Shown here: positions 11,087 to 21,251 of the stretch, piece after piece
Layout: each line of letters opens with the position of its first letter
How positions within the stretch are numbered: the stretch's first letter is position 1
Assembly (NCBI GenBank): GCA_016081115.2
Contig: JABTTQ020003424.1
Span: 868,001 to 932,000 of the forward strand
Reading direction: 5' to 3'
DNA from: Rehmannia glutinosa
Lineage: Eukaryota; Streptophyta; Magnoliopsida; Lamiales; Orobanchaceae
Length of the DNA: 64,000 nt
Program-made: the position numbers and the translations under genes
Notes under the pieces: model-generated
Seen by the model: only the letters and a program-made list of their open reading frames with translations
Told to the model about the DNA's origin: nothing
Databases searched by the model: none

Positions 11087-11307
11087 AACCCCAGGGGTTG
11101 GCCTAATGGCCTTTGGGTTGCTTTTGCAACTCAAAATGGGTTCAAATCTCGACTAACGCGGAGTGAGGGGTTGGGGTTGCCCCTCCTCCCCAGGAAGGAT
11201 TAGGGACCATCGCAGGAAGGACGGATGTCATAAAGCCAGTAAGGAAGTGTGGGTCTAACTTGCATTTTGGTATGGGGATACCTCCTGGATCGAAAAAAAA
11301 AAAAAAA
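11087..11307 (+). mobile_element. tRNA-type SINE with 12-bp target duplication
   Basis: The body starts aaccccaggggttggcctaa (A-box-like), has a B-box-like gggttcaaatctc about 60 bases in, and ends with a 15-base A run. The target sequence gaacataaagtt is directly repeated at 11075-11086 and 11308-11319. Length (221 bp), pol III boxes, A tail and duplication fit a SINE. Confidence 0.8.
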
Positions 11308-11548
11308 GAACATAAAGTTGAAAACAACGTGGGAAGCAAAAGAGAATTAAAAAAGAAATGAAGTCAAAAAGATAAAACATGGAATGAAGGTGAAATTGGA
11401 AAATAAATGCTTTTTCAATACACATATAGATGTATAATCGTTTTTTTCTTTTTTACTTCTTCATCAAGTCCGGATCATCTATTTAAAATTGTGTTTCAAT
11501 TTGTATTTGAATTATTTTAAATACACGTTAGGTGTAAATCAATGATTA

Positions 11549-11715
11549 GGGGCAGAGCTAATCGACTCGGTTATCCCTAGCTCAAAACTTTTTCCACCTT
11601 AACTCAACTATTTTTCTTCTAAAAAATATATAATTTTTTTTATTTTTTTCCCAACGAGAAAAAAATGAGACAAAAAAATTTTGAATTTATTGCTGACGGC
11701 GGGGGAGGCCCCTGA
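11549..11715. repeat. MITE-like repeat of the 'ggcggagcca' family, copy 2
   Basis: Starts 'aggggcagagctaatcgac', has the shared 'ccctagctcaa' and 'tttttcccaacgagaaaaaa' middle, and ends in a GC-rich 'ggcgggggaggcccc'. The layout resembles 4585-4752. Confidence 0.45.
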
Positions 11716-11803
11716 TCCTTGGATCTGTCCTGTCAATAATGTCATATATCAATACACTTGAATCATAGAGATGATATTTAGGAGATAATACATAGTTTCT
11801 AAT

Positions 11804-12590
11804 TAGGGATGTCAACGGGGCGGGGCGGGGGCGGGGGAGCGATCCCCATCCCCGTCCCCGCGATCGCGGGGAATCCCCGTCCCCGTCCCCGCGAGACAAA
11901 CGGGAAATTTTCCCCCATCCCGTCCTTGCGGATCCCGCCCCCACGGGATTCCCGCTCCCCGTTTTAATTTTTTTTTTTTTTTGCAAAAATTTAATTTTTT
12001 ATAAAAATAATCATTTTTAATATTAATAAATTATATAAAAATCTAATAAACCACTCATTAATAAAATAAATTAAATATTTTGTTATTTTTTATATTTATT
12101 CAGCCCAATTTCCTCGTACGTCCTCACCATATAACGGCCTTGTTTCCAAAAACAGAAGCCTAACGGAACCTTCCAAGTCTGCCAACTGCTTCAAGAACGA
12201 AACAGACAGAACCACCAAAAAAATGTTTATCAATATACAACCATTTACACACCCACTGATCCCATTTACTGTCTTCATTAAATACACTTATGATTCTGTA
12301 TGACAATTTAATTGGCTACAAATTTGCGCTATCTTCTTTGATGAATGATGATCTTTGTACATGGATGTAGATATATATACAATATATTATATATTATATA
12401 TATAATATGTGGTTCCCGCGAGGAACAGGCGGAGATCCCAGCGGGGGGAGTATGATCCCCGTCCGCCCGTCCCCGCCAACGGGAGAAAAAATTCCCGTCC
12501 CGTCCCCCTCACGGGGAAATTCGGGAATCCTCGCCCATTCGGGCGGATCCCGCGAGGAACGGGATTCCCCACCACGCAACGCCATCTCTA
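11804..12590. mobile_element. Non-autonomous hAT element with perfect 8-bp target duplication
   Basis: The 787-bp element is bracketed by tttctaat at 11796-11803 and 12591-12598. Its ends are imperfect inverted repeats: tagggatgtcaac on the left and, read inward from the right, tagagatggcgtt. Both subterminal regions (about 11815-11960 and 12415-12580) are very rich in gggg/cccc motifs, while the core is AT-rich. An 8-bp duplication and a TAGGG-type terminus are typical of hAT. No transposase is present. The core at 12096-12287 is less AT-rich and may be captured host sequence. Confidence 0.9.
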
Positions 12591-12598
12591 TTTCTAAT

Positions 12599-13096
12599 GT
12601 ATGTCTTCATTATTCTTTTAATATGGCACTTTCCAATGAATCCTGCTCCAGTCTTTCAATTTTGGTTGTGTGTGTGTATGTGTGTGATTTTAGTTTTTTG
12701 TTTTAAAACCAAGTACGACATATATAAGTTAAACTAAATAGAATAAAAATGATATAGCTAGTCTCTTTTGTGCTATTTAATTGAGCCGAAGGATGGAGCC
12801 ACAGGAACAAATGCTTTTCTCAACTTTATAATATTTTGTTAGTAGCATACATGAGAGCGCATATATGTAAATTGTGTGTTTTATGTACCTTTTAATTTTT
12901 GTTTCTTTAATTTGTTTAATATGGTAACTAATTTCTAATGAATTTTGCTTTTGGGTATTTTTTCTTTTTGATATTTCAATTTTGTGTTTCAAAAATCAAG
13001 TACTCATAAGAGCAACTGTCTCGGGTTTTATGACAAAATATTGTAGTTTGAAAAATTATTTGACAAAATGTGGTAAAATTATAACTTTTTGTTTAT
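12599..13096. other. Intergenic, no gene seen
   Basis: AT-rich with a short (gt)n tract near 12666-12686. Nothing else is supported. Confidence 0.5.
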
Positions 13097-13310
13097 TTAA
13101 GTGTAGGTGCATCACTTGTGTATGCCTTTTGAAAAGGCACATTAGGCTCATGCGCTTCATGTATATTTTTAAAAAAATTGCCAAAAGATGAAGCACATTA
13201 CTTGTTTGTGCCTTTATGAAAGGCACAATACAAGCTTGCGCTTCATATGATTTTTTTTTTTTTTCGTTTTTAATCATCAAAATGAAGCACATTTAGAGTA
13301 TGTGCTTCAT
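13097..13310. repeat. Repeated small palindromes (tgcctttt..aaaaggca)
   Basis: Two palindromic cores, tgccttttgaaaaggcaca and gtgcctttatgaaaggcac, are each bordered by 'gcgcttcat' or 'gaagcacatt'. A third half-unit lies near 13280-13310. They form two to three imperfect tandem units of about 80-100 bp. Confidence 0.65.
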
Positions 13311-13794
13311 GATTTTTCCTTTTTTTAGTTTTACATTAAAAAAAAGCAAAGCAATATACAATAATAATTAAAACTTAATTATGATAATCTATAGTTAATT
13401 TAAAATGTACTAGTTTAAAAATAAATTAAGCTACATTAATAGCATAATACTAAATTCGATGTCCTCGATTGCCACATCTAGGTGGATATCTTACTCGTGT
13501 GCTCTCTCCGCTCATGATCACGATAATCATCATCACGCCGATCGATGTAGATGGTAAAGTAGACTCTCCATCTCCGTGAACCTAGTCGTGTCCACTCGGA
13601 AATGGAGCAAGTGACGTATTGATATCACTTCCGCCTCACGGTACATACCGCCTAATATTTTTATTTTAAAATATATTTTAATATATATTTTGTATATATA
13701 ATATATATTATAAATTTATAATATATTTTTTATGTATTTTATATTATATTTAATATTTATAAATTGATAATAATAAATTTTATGAATAATATTT
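13311..13794. other. Intergenic, no gene seen
   Basis: Bases 13455-13645 have mixed composition without motifs. Bases 13650-13790 are almost pure A/T with ttatattata-like repeats, ending abruptly where the LTR-derived block starts at 13795. Confidence 0.5.
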
Positions 13795-14270
13795 TGTTCA
13801 CTTGGTTTTATACCATTGATTTGGGCTTCCTAGACTTGAGTTTTGTGTTGTTTTTGAGTATTTTGAGTCATTTGAGTAGCCAAGCCATGTTGAGAGCCAA
13901 TTATATTGAGTTTATAGTCATAGTAATGAATCGTGTATCAAAAGAAGTACAAACAAGCAAACAACGAGAGATTGATTTGAAGAAATGTCCAAACGCGTCG
14001 AAATTTCCATCTTTGGCAGCGTTTCGTATTTTGGCCATAACTCTCTCTACAAAATTGATATTGAGATGATTCAAGTGGATATGGAAAGCTAAGAGATAGA
14101 GCTACAACTTTGGTGAAGGGATCAAAATCAAATTCGGAATGTATTGGGCGCTAAAATCGAGTGTGACTGCTCCCGTCACAGAATTTTCACCCCCAAAATT
14201 TAAAGTTAGGCGACATTGGTTGGTCCCGCGCCGTAGCGCCCCGGGCAATTTTCTATGTTCCTCCACCTTT
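13795..14270 (+). mobile_element. Gypsy LTR fragment, inverted copy
   Basis: Near reverse complement of 15384-15896, the central block of the LTR to the right. It begins tgttcacttggttttatacc and ends ctccacctttt, directly joined to a tRNA-Asp primer-binding sequence (tggcgccgtt) at 14271. About 960 bp that separate this block from the primer-binding site in the other LTR are absent here. Open frames in it mirror those in 15593-15904 and are not genes. Confidence 0.8.
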
Positions 14271-14340
14271 TGGCGCCGTTGGGGATCGAACCGGGTCACC
14301 GCGTGACAAAGGGGAATACTCACCACTATACTACAACGAC
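14271..14340 (-). pseudogene. tRNA-Asp(GTC)-like sequence with CCA, fused to LTR
   Basis: On the minus strand from 14340 it reads GTCGTTGTAGTATAGTGGTG, the start of plant tRNA-Asp. It keeps the GTC anticodon region (TTTGTCACGCGG), GGTTCGATCC in the T arm and ends AACGGCG + CCA. About five bases are missing from the anticodon and T stems compared with the family, so it should not fold into a working tRNA. The last 18 or so bases are the gypsy primer-binding site complement; similarity to the tRNA continues through the whole molecule. Confidence 0.8.
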
Positions 14341-14353
14341 TGGTGGAGATGCG

Positions 14354-14416
14354 GGGTAGTGGTGAGTATTCCCCCGTCACGCGGTGACCCGAGTTCGATC
14401 CCAAAGAACGGCGCCA
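14354..14416 (+). pseudogene. Second tRNA-Asp(GTC)-like sequence, opposite orientation
   Basis: On + it reads GGTAGTGGTGAGTATTCCCC, CGTCACGCGGTGACCC, GTTCGATCCC and AACGGCG + CCA. The first 13 or so bases of the tRNA are lost or replaced (14341-14353). Together with 14271-14340 it makes a head-to-head inverted pair whose 3' (CCA) ends both point outward into LTR sequence. Confidence 0.75.
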
Positions 14417-14421
14417 AAACT

Positions 14422-16243
14422 TGTTCGCCTTATTTTTAGCTTCACCGCAAGTGTACGGTGTAGTTTATACAATAGGGTAAGCAAGGTCATATCCACGGAG
14501 ACTAATAAATTTATGCGCTTAAGTAAATAATTAAGATAGTCTTATTTTTATTTAGACGATCGAAATTTGATAATTGTAGTAGAAGTAAAGACAAGATTAA
14601 CCACAAAAAACACAAGATACTAAGACTAATGGAACTATCAAGGGAATGAAATGGATTCCGGGTTATGGTTTCAATTAATATTTCTCTTGTTGTCCGATTT
14701 AATCAAAGCCAAAGTTATTATCAATATACCTATAAGGCGATCACAACGGTATTTTATCCTCCTCTCGAGATGTATATAAAGTGTAGATTGAAATATCTAT
14801 GCTAGCATCTCTACTCAACATAAGATACACAACTCCCAAATGCACAAAAGATCAAATATCCTCACAAATATTCACAAACCTCTCGATTATGCAAATATTC
14901 ATGTCAAGTACTCAAGATCTAATATTGAAACTTATCTCTCGAATTATGAATCAATATATCAAACAAGTTAAATCATTGGCCAAATGATAAAACAAGAATA
15001 AGAACAAAGTACTCAAATAGGCTTTAAGACAATAACTTCAACTAAGATTAAAACATTCAACAAGAGTTCAATTAATCTACTTCCACCCGGAAATCACAAG
15101 AAGTTTAGCTACTCATTACAAATAAACAACTCATAGACAAATTGTTCATATTCATGACAAACTAAAATGAAAGATTAAAGCACAAAGAATGAGAAAACTT
15201 AGGGAAATGGACAATCTCTCGATTAATCTTCAATCCTCAAGCTCCGATTTGACCCGATTCTTCCCTTGATTCTTCCTTGATTAAATTGATGTGTTTCTTG
15301 TGTTCTTGGGTGTATTCCCCCTTTCCTCCCTCCCCTAGATCAAGGCTCCCATCTTCTATTTATATCCCCTCAAAAGTTCAAGAAAAAGGTGGAGGAACAT
15401 AGAAAATTCCGCCCAGGGGCACTGCGGCGCTGGGATCGGCGCAGCGCCTAACTTTAATTTTTGGGGGTGAAAACTCTGACTGCCAAGGCTGCTAGCCTTA
15501 GGTGACAGGCGCTACAGCGCCCGCTCGGTTTTAGCGCCCAATAAATTCCAAATTTGATTTTGAGCCCTTCATCAAAGTTGTATCTCTATCTCTTAGCTTT
15601 CCATAGCCACTTGAATCATCTCAATATCAATTTTGTAGAGAGTTATAGCCAAAATACGAAACGCGCTGCAGTGATGGAAATTTCGGAGGACAGCGTTTGG
15701 ACGTTTCTTCAAATCAATCTCTCGTTGTTTGCTCGTTTGTACTTCTTTTGATACACGATTCATTACTATGACTATAAACTCAATATAATTGGCTCTCAAC
15801 ATGGCTTGGCTACTCAAATGACTCAAAATACTCAAAAACAACACAAAACTCAAGTCTAGGAAGCCCAAATCAATGGTATAAAACCAAGTGAACAGAGGCT
15901 TCACTTATAGGTTGAGCACGGGCCGTCTTTAGGGAGCACGTCTACCCGTGCTCACATGTAAAGAATAACTAGCACTTGGCCTTTTTATTCCATTTTTCGC
16001 CGGTTTGTCGACTTCTTCTTGATTCGACTCCAAACTTCGTCTATCATGTCAAGTATTGGCGGTTGTAATACTCCGAATTGTTGCCAAAATGCTACAATTA
16101 TCGATAAATTCCTACAAAACGAGCAAAGCGTAATCCTTTTCCACAAAACATGAATAAAACCCTATTTACTCATATAATGCATGCATATCCACACATTCTA
16201 GCCAATATTAAGCCCAAAATACATGCAAAATACATGTCAATCA
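14422..16243 (-). mobile_element. Gypsy LTR (3' LTR of the minus-strand element)
   Basis: Reading minus, the LTR starts TGATTGACATGTATTTTGCA at 16243 and ends AAGGCGAACA at 14422, giving TG...CA ends. It is followed by a primer-binding sequence at 14408-14421, as a 5' LTR would be, so the copy has been rearranged. Its two flanks match the LTR at 17860-19333, but its central block (about 15384-15896) does not. That block instead matches the inverted fragment 13795-14270. Confidence 0.8.
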
Positions 16244-17859
16244 AACCTCCAAACTTAAAGCGTTGACAATCCGGTTGGCCAACACTTTATAAACAAGACA
16301 ACACAAATGGGGTAAAGAAGAGCAACTCAAGAACACCGCATCACAATTCATGTCATCTATCCATAGACATTAAGCACAAACCAACCAAGTTTCAAATAGC
16401 TAACACACAGTACAAGTCTATTAAAATCATGGTAAAACACTTCAAATCATGCCTCTCGGGAACAAAGTGTATACTCTACTCACTAGAATAATAAGAGACG
16501 TGTATTCGCTCAAGTCACATCAATGTTGAAGAATTATCATATGCTTTCAAATCGTCTCACATCTCCGCCACTCGTTTGTATGCAATTCACAAATCGAGAA
16601 AAGACTTTTTTATGGTTGTAATGAAGGCTCTTTGGTTAAGGTAGGGAAATATGGATAAAGTAACTCAACTCAGCGTATAGATTGGGAATGCATACCTGAA
16701 TTCGTGACCTAATAATGCTTGACAAAGACGACGGGCCGTGCGTGTGCGCACGGGCCGTCCGTGCGTCCTCATGATGGTCCCTTTTTCTATTTTTTTAGGG
16801 AAAGCAAAAAAATCATATCTTACGAAAGCAATAAAAATCCTAACCTAGCAAAGGAAAAAAATAAAACATGGGAAGAAATAAAAAAAGCAAACCATTGGGT
16901 TGCCTCCCAACAAGCGTTTCATTTAACGTCTATAGCTTGACGCCTGTAACTCTCATGAATTTGTGCCTCCTTTGAATGCATATATTAGCTGCTTTGGGTA
17001 ATAGGTCAAGTGTCAAATTTGTATTGTTTGTACCTAATATTGCATTCTTGGGATTTCCAAGTAAGGATTGGAGTCCTGGTATTGGAACTTTTTGATTTGA
17101 GTTACGCGCATGTTGTCCGTGTGCGTGCGCATAGTCTATGCTCGTGTCATTCTGGAATAGTTTTCTTATGGCATCTCGCACACGCTGCCCGGGCGTACGC
17201 GCACGATTCGTGTGTTTCTTGTCCTGTTTTTGCTCCTTTTGGTACCCACACACGGGTTGAAAGTGCATAGACACACGCGATCCGTGTTTGGTTTGAAATT
17301 TTCTTGCTTTTCCAGGATCTTCGACTCCTCGTGTTTGGTACCACTCCTTAGATGAATGGCACTACATTGTTCTTTCGGGTTGACTTTAGTGTTGCTCGAA
17401 AACGGCCTTTTGATGTTGTCCACCAACGATCGTGGCTAATTGGCTAATCCGGGTTCCAAGATTTTCCAATTGTGTGCCCAGAGTGTTAGCCAATTATGCG
17501 ACATGTGCCTCAATTTTTTCCAGCTTAGCCTTATGTGTATTGAAGGGTTCCTTGTTTCATTCATAAATGCGATGAGTACGTCCTCCATAGATGGCTTTGC
17601 CTCCGGGATAATAGTGCGTTGGGTAGGATTATTCCAGTAATTATAGAAACTCCGATTATTGAAATAATTGGCTTCCTCCATCGGAAGCGGTGTTCGTGCA
17701 CTATCTCGAACCAACTCAAAGAAACAAATCAACTAATGTAGGAGTAGAATTAAATAAACTGAAAAAAAAAAAAAGAAAAAAATTCCTAAATTAAAAATAA
17801 TTCTATTTATCGCAATATTAGTACTAAAAATTTAATTAGTCCGAACGGCGCCAAAAACT
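16244..17859 (-). mobile_element. Internal region of a decayed gypsy (Athila/Tat-like) element
   Basis: A purine-rich tract (minus AAGTTTGGAGGTT) adjoins the left LTR at 16244-16260. A primer-binding site for tRNA-Asp (minus TTTTTGGCGCCGTT) adjoins the right LTR at 17846-17859. At 1.6 kb it has lost nearly all of pol. Only C-terminal gag can be read, at 17166-17732. GC-rich words built around cacgggccgtgc occur at 16730-16765, with related cgcgcac/gtgcgtg words to 17280. Confidence 0.75.
17166..17732 (-). pseudogene. gag C-terminal remnant of the gypsy element
   Basis: Two frames on the minus strand: 17732-17436 has MEEANYFNNRSFYNYWNNP, and 17426-17166 has TKVNPKEQCSAIHLRSG. Both are hallmark strings of Athila/Tat gag before the protease (compare 'EVNPKEQCKAITLRSG' in the family). 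Protease, reverse transcriptase and integrase are absent and the frame is broken between the pieces. This identifies the lineage of the surrounding LTRs. Confidence 0.75.
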
Positions 17860-19333
17860 TGTTCGCCTTATTTTTTTAGCTTCACCGCAAGTGTACAGTC
17901 TTTGTTTATAGAATAGGATTAACAAGGTCGAATCCACATAGACTAATAAATTAATATACTACGTATTGGATTATAATAACCTTATTTTTTATCTAGACTA
18001 TCGAAATTGAGATGGATTGGTTTAATTAAACTATAGCAGAAATTATCATAGAATAACAAAGCAAAGAGTGGATTAAAAGATCAAGTATGAATGAATGGAT
18101 TCTTGGGTTATGGTTTGATTAATATCCCATTTTATTACAGATTAATCAAACCAAAGTTAAACATATTCTTCTCTATAGACCAATCACAAAAGTAATTTAC
18201 CTCTCTCTCGAGATGCATGAAAAAGTATTGATTGGAAAATCTATGCTAAAGCATCTCTACTCAACATGAGATATCCAACTCCCAAAAGATCAAAAGATTA
18301 AAAGACCTCACGAATATTCTGAGACTTTTCAACCATGCAAGTTATTCATGTCAAGTACTCATAGATCTAATATTGAAACTCATCTATTCGAATTATGAAT
18401 CAATATATCAAAACAAGTTAAACCAATAGCTTTTTGATAAAACAAGAATTAAAGCAAAGTACTTGAATAGAGTTGAAAAACATTAACTTTGATTGCAATA
18501 AATCATCAAATAAAAGTATCCATTAACCTACTCCCAAACTCGGGAATCACAAAGTGTTTAACCAGGACATAGAAAAGAAATAATTCATAGACAAATTGTT
18601 AACGTTCATGTCTAACTAATCGAAAAATAATGATACTATGGAATGAGTGAACTCGGGGATGATGACGATCTCTCGATCTATCTTCAATCCTCGAAGGTGT
18701 GGTTGCGATCTTGATCAATCTCTCGAATCTCTCGGTGGGAATTGCTCTTTTATCCTGCTTTTCTAGGTAAAATTCAGCGTGTCCCCTGTTTGTGGCCGCC
18801 CGTGTCTATTTGTACTTCGTTTGAGTGAAACCTAATTGAAAACGAATCAAATCTATTTTTCCATGAGAGGAGCACGGGCCGTGCTTATAAGGCACGCCCG
18901 GCCCGTCTTGGGTGCCGCATGGATTGTTCGGGTCTGCGGGAGGCACGGGCCGTGCCAGATGGCACGAGCTGCCGTGCGGGTAGCCGAACTCATAGGCATC
19001 ACTTATAGGTTGAGCACGGGCCGTCTTCAGGAGCACGCCCTACCCGTGCTCACCTGTAGCAACTAGCACTTGGCCTTTTCTTCGTTTTTTCCCGGTTCGT
19101 CGACTTTTCTTGATTCGACTCCAAACTTCGTCTATCATGTCAAGTATTGGTGGTTGCAATGCTCGAATTGTTGCCAAAATGCTACAATTATCGATAAATC
19201 CTACACAACGAGCAAAGCGTAATCCTTTTCCACAAAAACATGAATAAAACTCTATTTACTCATATAATGCATGCATATCCACACATTCTAACCAATATTA
19301 AGCCCAAAATACATGCAAAATAGATGTCAATCA
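17860..19333 (-). mobile_element. Gypsy LTR (5' LTR of the minus-strand element)
   Basis: Minus-strand TG at 19333 (TGATTGACATCTATTTTGCA) to CA at 17860. The outer parts align with 14422-15380 and 15900-16243. The middle (about 18740-18990) is different: GC-rich, with repeats of the palindrome gcacgggccgtgc and relatives. The right border with unrelated DNA is at 19333/19334. Confidence 0.8.
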
Positions 19334-20785
19334 ATACAGAAATACAGTTTACAAATTTATATTCATAATTAAATTATTACAACCATTTCCACATTAATTT
19401 TTTCATAAATTAATTGTATATTGAAATGGCTAAAATCTATTTTGGCATTGTTTATCAAATAAATTCAATTTATAATTAGAAGTAAAAAAGAATCCATTTT
19501 ATATTGAGTTATGGAATTAATTTGCAACATAGAGTAACTTCCTAATTTGTATATCCTTTTTTTTTTGGATTATTATTTATCTTGTAGAGTTCTCGATTGA
19601 TAGTTGTATATGCAAATCTAATTTATAATTAGAAGTAAAAAATCCAATTTATAATTGGAAGAATGAGGTCTTTGACCGGACTGCCACGTGGCTAGATGCG
19701 AAGCCGCTAAATGGATTTAGAAGAATAAGGTGATAACATGTGATAACTTTGTTTTTTCTTTAGTATATATGCTTTATATATATATGAAAATACATTAAAA
19801 TATGTTGTATTAGTGTATGTATATGATTTTTCAATTTGTCAATCTTGAAATTAGTATTCCATTAGTCAACTTGAGTTACAGAAGCAAATCAATGTATAAT
19901 TAGTCAAAAAAATTTGATATAAGTGATCATCAAGGAAATTCAATTTATAATAAGAAGCCTAGTAAATATTCAGTTTATCTTAAGTTACGGAATTAATTTG
20001 TACCATGAGTATCCTTGGTTATTGGGATTATTATTTATTTTGTAGACTTCCTAATTTGCAGTTGATAGTTATGTGCATAATATCAATTTATCTTGAGTCA
20101 TGAAAGAAAATCTATTTATAATCAAAAGTTGATTAATTATTATTTTATATATGGAAATACACCAATCTTCAAACTAGTATCTAATTAGTAGTTATATAGG
20201 GAAAATCAATTTTTCCAAAAAAATCTAATTTATAATTGGAAGAATAAAGGTATTGACATGATTTGCCACGTGGCAAAATATGAAGTCGACACGTGGATTT
20301 GGAAGATTAAGGTGTTGACATGTGTACCAAATTTCGAGGTAAGTACATGTAGCAACCTGTTTTTTCTTTTTGTATATAGGGTTGATTGTTGGGGGAAAAC
20401 AAAACATAAGACTCAAATAAAAGAACGTAAACGCACACATAAACTGTTTACACACATAAACAACAAAACAAGTAAAATGAGGTGCATCAGGAACATAACC
20501 AATTTGCCAATTCTCAAATATGTGTTGTCATATGTTTTGTTTTTCAAAAAACGGAAAAAGGAAAGGTATTTTAGAATACCTCTTTATTTTATCTCATATT
20601 TCTCTCTCACCAACATTAGAACCCTTGACCTCAATGGAAGATAGTAACTATGGCCCATTGAGGACAAGGGACATTGATGCGTGTAATGCCATTTCTGTTG
20701 TATATTATTAAACTCATAATAGAATATCCGATATATTCGGCATATAGAGTCCCATGACATTCGGGGCCGGACTTGATAATGTGAA
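19334..20785. repeat. AT-rich DNA with a diverged direct duplication
   Basis: No gene is seen. Segments 19610-19745 and 20210-20325 share the order 'aatttataatt(a/g)gaag', tgccacgtggc, 'cgtggattt/atggattt..gaag', 'aaggtg.tgacatgtg'. The second contains a perfect 14-bp palindrome, ttgccacgtggcaa, with a G-box core. An open frame at 20258-20644 has no recognisable domain. Confidence 0.5.
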
Positions 20786-20804
20786 ATATGATTTTTTATT
20801 GATT

Positions 20805-20972
20805 TATTATTATTTTTTTACATGAAACATCCCAAATAAGGGATGGGGGATTGAGGTCACATCCCCGGCCTATTCATTAATATGAAAAAATTACAGATGT
20901 CCAAACATTTACAAGAACAAATCAGCTAGATCTATGTATTCTAAATGAAAGCAAACCAAGTTGGTCCATGCG
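20805..20972 (-). mobile_element. 5'-truncated LINE 3' end with target duplication
   Basis: The left side is T-rich (ttattattatttttttacat). The 168-bp body is flanked by direct repeats atatgattttttattgatt (20786-20804) and the same with one fewer T (20973-20990). The body contains 'aataagggatgggggattga', resembling LINE 3' UTR sequence. No ORF is left. Confidence 0.7.
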
Positions 20973-21059
20973 ATATGATTTTTATTGATTGAATAGTGTG
21001 TTATAGCGATTGATTCTAAAAACTAAAAAAATTAAATTTATTTAGTTGAAATGATTAAA

Positions 21060-21251
21060 TATATAAAAAAATTACTTTATTCTACGGGTTAAACGGGTGA
21101 GTTTGGTTTACTGTGGAATAAATATGTCGGGTTTGGGTTGAGGTTCTAACACGAATAATTAAATAGGTCGGGTTCGGGTTGGTTGATTCTAACCCGCCCA
21201 CCCACGAATTCGGACTCGCAAACTCCTGACCCAACCCAAATGACACTCCTA
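21060..21251. repeat. GGGTCGGGTT-rich hAT-type terminus
   Basis: It has repeated gggtcgggtt-type words and ends 'cccaacccaaatgacactccta', whose complement (taggagtgtcatttggg) is a common hAT MITE end. The partner end and target duplication were not found, so this is a fragment. Confidence 0.45.

Noticed and set aside
12394..12597. Proline/arginine-rich open frames on both strands
   Set aside because: They come from gggg/cccc runs in the hAT subterminal region.
13764..14069. 101-residue frame similar to another at 15593-15904
   Set aside because: Their similarity comes from the inverted LTR block; LTRs do not normally encode protein, and no domain is recognised.
14271..14416. Functional tRNA-Asp genes
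   Set aside because: Stem bases are missing in one copy and the 5' end is lost in the other. Both carry genomic CCA and are fused to LTR sequence, so they are retro-derived remnants.
18806..19066. Open frames of 76 residues on both strands
   Set aside because: They fall in GC-rich palindromic LTR sequence without any protein signature.
20258..20644. 128-residue plus-strand frame
   Set aside because: Composition is AT-driven, it spans part of a duplicated non-coding unit, and no motif is recognised.
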